The position numbers were made by a program, and so were the translations under genes. A stretch of 64,000 nucleotides of DNA, from the NCBI GenBank assembly GCA_009667805.1, contig CM019066.1:328581119-328645118 (forward strand), written 5' to 3'. The notes under the pieces were generated by a model. That model was not told where the DNA came from. It searched no databases and was given only the letters and a program-made list of their open reading frames with translations. The DNA comes from Leptobrachium leishanense (taxonomy: Eukaryota; Chordata; Amphibia; Anura; Megophryidae). Positions 59,482 through 64,000 of the stretch are shown in pieces (the stretch's first letter is position 1; each line of letters opens with the position of its first letter).

Positions 59482-60538
59482 GGGAAATTTAGTTATTTCG
59501 GAATGTGAAACGGATGAATTAATAACTTAGTTAATCCCCCTGTCTTTTCTAAAACCTATTCAGTACCAAGGACAGCAGCCCCTGAAGGCTCCAGAGCCTC
59601 GCGGAGCTGCTATCCATGGTGCTGAAACCTATTCAGTACCAAGGACAGCAGCCCATTGCAGCTCCGGAGCCCCACGGAGCTGCTATTCTTGGTGCTGAAA
59701 CCTATTCAGCACCATGGATAGCATTTACACAAAGCTCCAGAGCCCCGTGGGGCTGCAGTCTATGATACTGAAAATGCTTCAGCACCATGGATAGCAGCTC
59801 CATGGGGCTTTGGAGCCTAGAGGGGCTGCTGTTCTTGGTACTGAATAGGTTTCAGCACCATGGATAGCGGCTCCGTGGGGCTCCTGAGGCCAAGGTGCTG
59901 CTGTCCAGGGTGCTGAATAGGTTTCAGCACCATAGACAGCTCCTGCCGAACACAGTCAGACTGAAGGAAAAAAAAAAAAACGCTGCATTTGGCAAAGAAA
60001 AAAAAGCCTTGTTTTAAAATAAATTAGAAATCCAAAAATTTCAGCAAAAGTCCAGAAAAATATCTAAAAAATAAAGAGACTTTTTGCTGCAAGTGAAAAG
60101 AATAAATATTGAATAAAAACGGGGAATATTTTTTACATTGAAACCTATGGGATTTGTCTGTTCAAACCACTGAAATCAGGGCATTTCACAGACATATCAG
60201 TGCTGTACGGCGTTCTCTGAATAGATTAACCATTACTTGTCTATGGGAATGGTACTTCACTGCCGCTGAATCGTACCGAACGGCACCAAGGTGCTGTCCA
60301 TGGCCTGTGGTGCTGAATACAACAGATTCAGCACCACAGTCAAGCCAAACGAATTGATCCGTAAAAACAAAATCAATTAGTTTAATACGGTTTCATTTTT
60401 GTTCCGTTTTGGTCTGAATTGATTCGTTTTTGGACCATTTAGAACGGAAATGATTCGTATTTCGGAAGCACTTCCGAAATCCGAATTGGGAAAATTTTGT
60501 CCGAATTTTGGTTCGGACCGAAACAAAATGCACAGCTC
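59482..60538. mobile_element. hAT element, right end preserved
   Basis: The right terminus 'aaaatgcacagctcta' matches that of the hAT element at 4318-5253. Subterminal 'ttcggaccgaa' and 'attgattcg' words. The interior carries a diverged form of the shared module (60065-60155) and a ~80-bp repeat (59545-59945). The left end is not recognisable; it may have been lost next to the TTAA fragments. Confidence 0.65.
59545..59945. repeat. ~70-90-bp repeats in direct and inverted order
   Basis: Units combine 'gaaacctattcagtacc', 'aaggacagcagcc', 'gctccagagccccgtgg' and 'ggagctgctat'. Left units read forward ('aacctattcagtaccaagga') and right units read as complements ('tggtactgaataggtttcag'), so the block is also a rough palindrome centred near 59750. 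Confidence 0.85.
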
Positions 60539-61199
60539 TACTAAATGGTTTGTGGACGTAATAGCTGGGTTGTTACATACTCCAAATACTTCATTTCAGA
60601 AAGGATCTTCTTCATCTCCTTAAAGATTACAAGCGGGCATACTCATGAGTCATCCACTGAATTATCCTTCACACGGCGCACACCAAACTATTAAAATGAA
60701 ACTGGTTTTAATGGAATCTTACATCTTTAATCTGCTCACATAGCATGTTCTCATAAACAGTGGGCAAAGAGATATGACAGCATAGATAAATGTATCATAT
60801 CATTTGAAATATGAGATACTGATAATTCAACGTGCATATTCAGAGGTTTTATGAATGCATCATTGCTTAGTTTCGCAGTGGTATGTATGACGAATGTCTA
60901 TAAACCTCTGAAAGTCAATAAACTGAAAACAATCAAAAACCAAAAGGACTCTCTTAAATGATTCTGTTTGCAAACTTGACACAAAATGGTTATGTTATCA
61001 TTCATTACCCCTGACAGAATCAGGTTCTCTCTCCAATCAAACTCCCTCAGTTTAACCTAGTAGTTATACCCCCACATCCCGTTACTTTGCTAGAAACGTA
61101 CAGTATTCCACCCTCTTCTAAAGTATTACAAACACATCAAACACCAATTTATTACTTTGTATTTCTGTAACGACTGTAAAAATTCAATGTTTCTTGAAC
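60539..61199. other. Unassigned AT-rich sequence
   Basis: No recognisable features. Confidence 0.35.
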
Positions 61200-61275
61200 C
61201 AGGGACATACTTGAAAAACGAGAGAAATTTCAATGTTTCCTGGTAAAATACTTTATAAATGACTAAATAAATAAA
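61200..61275 (+). repeat. SINE 3'-end fragment
   Basis: 'gacatacttgaaaaacgaga', 'tcaatgtttcctggtaaaat', then 'taaataaataaa'. Confidence 0.8.
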
Positions 61276-62608
61276 ACTGCTAATGGATTCCATGTTTAAG
61301 TAGCCATGGATTTCAAAAACAACAAAAAAATTATTTTCTGCCCTTATTTTGCTTCACACCAGTTTACCAGATGACAGCCTTGTAAGGAGTGAAGATCTAC
61401 GTTAGAAGAAAAGTCCAGTAATTCTCAGCACATAATAAATGCTGATTAATTCTGGGAACCATTCAAATTGTATTCTTGTGTCTTGGACCTCACACAGACC
61501 ACAAAAATTCAGAATCCTTGAGGTCTTTGAGAAAGGTTTGATTAAGCGCTAAAGAGACGGTTCATTTTTAATCGGTATATAATAAAGTAAGTATTTTATT
61601 AGTAAGCTCACAAGTGTGTCCACTTCATGGTTGTGAAATATATACAAACACACACACATACAATACAAACACTGTGATATAGCCACTGGACACAGGGATC
61701 AGTTCTTCATGCTTTTCCTTATTATGCAGCCACAGTACTTGCAGGGTACACCATAAACAGGAAAATAAAACAAATATAAATCAAATGCCTACTCCTTTTG
61801 TGGAGCCTAACTAAACATTCTGTATTCCTGATTATACTATCGAGAGGCTAAGCTGCTTACCAATAACCAAAACAAAATGTACTTTCCTTTGGCATCAGGA
61901 ATTTACTTCCTTTCCTGCTACACCCAGCACCAAGACTGCGCTCTCAGAGGGAACCACATCTCCCATAAGGGCAGGGCAATCCTAATCAGACATCAGCTGT
62001 GAGTTAACCCTATAGGGGAAAAGGGTGCTCTCCATTCGCCTGCTAATAAACCTGTAGGCTATTACCCTACCCCTAATCACATTGTAACAACACACACCTT
62101 TTTTTAGTTTAATTCCTTTCCATGAACAAGTCTATCCCTTTCATATACTACAGCAGTTTGATCAACTAACACACTTCTCACATTCCACTTTATAAATCTT
62201 TTCCATTTAATGCATTCATTAACCAGCCCTGAAAGGCTTCTGTCTGCACTTGGCATATGATGGCGCGCTATAAATAATATTACTCTATAAAAGAAAAACC
62301 CTCCTACCCACTGATAAATAATGCATTTCTTCGACAAACCCCATTCTGCTGTTGACTGCTATTGTTTGTAGGCAATTCACGGTTAGCTTTTAGAGACCAC
62401 TGGAGTTCATTCTGTTAATGCGTATTTCCAACTAATTCTAACAGTGCCTGAGGAGATTGTTTCTCCATGATACATTAGTGTTCTTACGAAACGATTTCTC
62501 TAGGCTACACTATAAAAAATATTTATCAAACTCTCAAATTGAAACCAAAGCCACATAAACCTCATCTGTTCATCACCTATTCTTAGGGCATCGGTGTTAC
62601 TAGATTAT
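61276..62608. other. Unassigned AT-rich sequence
   Basis: Small CA run near 61650. No coding exon or element ends recognised. Confidence 0.35.
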
Positions 62609-63515
62609 CAGGGTTATTCAAAGAGAATCGAAAAGCCACTGCACGTTCGGTGACTTTTCGTTCTCTTCAATTCGGTGTGATTTGGCGATCCCATTTCGGC
62701 GACCCTGCGGTGTATTCAGCAAGCACCACAGGGTCGCCGTAATGCAGGGAAAAGTCGCCGCAAACCTGCCGAAAACTCACCGCAAAACGAGGGCGAACGC
62801 ACACCGAAACCCGCAAAAACATCTGGATTAACCCGCCGAAGACGCCGGAGAAACCCCGAACAGGAGCCAATCACAGCGCAGAGCAGCCGCCGGAAAAAGC
62901 CGACACCGCAGACGAAGGAGGTGAAGAAAAAAAACAAACAGTACGCTTAAATGTTTGAAAAGTGAAAAGCTGTTTGCAAACAAACCACTGAGCGAAAAGG
63001 TCTGAAATTTACATATGGGGTCCAATGTAATGATAATAAAAAGGGCGGTTAGAGAAAAAAGAAAAAACTATTTAAAAAAAGAAAAGAAAAAAAAATGTTT
63101 GCAAAAAAATCCCCAAAAATGCCTAAAAGGTCCTAAAAAATCTAAAGATAAAGAGACTTTTTACTGCAGAATATTACAATGAACAGTTTATTAGATATTG
63201 GATTAAAACGGGAACATTTTTAACATTGAAGCCTATGGGATTCGCCTGAATATACCTGCCGAATTAAACCACCGAATGGCAGGGCAATTCGGCAACTTTT
63301 CACTGCTGGGTTTTGCTCTCTGAATAGCCGAAGCATTGCTTCTCTATGGGTATTTCACTGCCCTCGAACAGGCAACGTATGTGCAGGCAATTCGCCAGCA
63401 TTTGGCGAACTGCCTGGTCTCTGAATAGACGAATGGCCAGGAAAGGTAACTGTACGCTGAATTTCAGCGTTCGGTTACCTTTCTCCAGCAATTCGGATCT
63501 CTTTGAATAACCCTG
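62609..63515. mobile_element. 'cagggttattc' DNA element C4, 907 bp
   Basis: Ends 'cagggttattcaaagagaat' and 'tctctttgaataaccctg', exact 3-bp duplication TAT (62606-62608, 63516-63518). The fold-back just inside the left end, CCG/GAA-rich left part and shared module (63145-63242) are as in C1. Non-coding. Confidence 0.9.
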
Positions 63516-63821
63516 TATCTCTTCCAACCATCAGCGCCTTTAAAATGTTATAGATACCAAGACTTCTGTACTGAAGGTACATCTAGATAGAGTCACTTAA
63601 GAATCAAAGGGAAAACATTCAGGGAAATTAATATATTTGGTGTTTGAGTAAGAGATGGCGTTTCATCTTTTCTCGTCTCTTTGGCGTTGCTCTTCATCAA
63701 AATAGTTAATAGAGAGGTCTCCCTCAGTGAATTCTCTTTCTTCTGTATGACCAGTGAACAGGGATGTCATGTTCTCCTTCATGCAGTGTGAAACCAGTAG
63801 TCAGTAGATCTTGGGAATCAG

Positions 63822-63853
<32 letters not shown>

Positions 63854-64000
63854 ACTCTAGTCTCTGACACTCTTTGAGGGATTTATCAAGATCTTCTATG
63901 TTGCATTTATTATAGGTGAGGAACCTGGGAAAATCAGCATTTTGGACACCGAACGCTCATTGAAGCTTCCTTTCCCTTACACAGTAGGAAGTTGAAAGGC
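63516..64000. other. Unassigned sequence, (TA)n near 63820
   Basis: A TA-rich microsatellite at about 63818-63845. No exon or splice pattern convincing enough to call. Confidence 0.35.

Overview
The window is a stretch of vertebrate nuclear DNA, most probably from an amphibian (anuran-like), made almost entirely of transposable-element remains. I found no exon of a recognisable host gene, no rRNA or tRNA gene, no CRISPR array and no bacterial-style operon. The organism call is an inference. It rests on the mix of Tc1/mariner elements, L1/Tx1-like and L2-like LINEs, hAT and TTAA-flanked piggyBac-type non-autonomous elements, a tRNA-headed SINE and Penelope-like relics, several of which resemble repeats I remember from frog genomes. 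I ran no database search.

Layout. 1-12 kb: tandem array, L1 endonuclease fragment, a TAA-flanked MITE, a hAT element holding a TTAA element, an L2 LINE split by a 1.6-kb Tc1 element, and a second Tc1 family. 12-20 kb: SINE copies, three of the ~900-bp 'cagggttattc' elements, a CGAA-rich hAT element and a 0.8-kb inverted-repeat insertion with a 14-bp target duplication. 20-31 kb: second copy of the 1.6-kb Tc1, a hAT element with 25-bp repeats, a Tc1 relic holding a hAT element, a Penelope-like inverted repeat holding a fold-back MITE, and another 'cagggttattc' element. 30-35 kb: nested complex of hAT, piggyBac-type, TAA-flanked and fold-back elements. 36-46 kb: L1-like 3' end, a hAT transposase pseudogene with a ~140-bp tandem array, a mariner relic with a nested MITE, a SINE and a pogo/Tigger-like element. 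46-57 kb: hAT element with a ~300-bp hairpin, short TTAA element, CGAA-rich hAT copy, two Tc1 families (one holding a probable solo LTR) and a hAT element with 'cagtggcgtagcg' ends. 57-64 kb: SINE fragments, TTAA-type fragments, a hAT right end and one more 'cagggttattc' element.

The elements interact by nesting and by exchange of sequence. Many insertions are dated relative to each other by exact target-site duplications: TA for Tc1, 8 bp for hAT, TTAA for piggyBac-type, TAA for Harbinger-like, 3 bp for the 'cagggttattc' family. All transposase and reverse-transcriptase remnants look dead (stops, frameshifts, truncation). The most interesting signals are an internal module of about 100 bp shared by elements with different ends and target-site lengths, a set of hAT elements that keep one terminal motif but carry different subterminal CG-containing arrays, and a piggyBac-type insertion whose empty site is preserved in a paralogous hAT copy elsewhere in the window.
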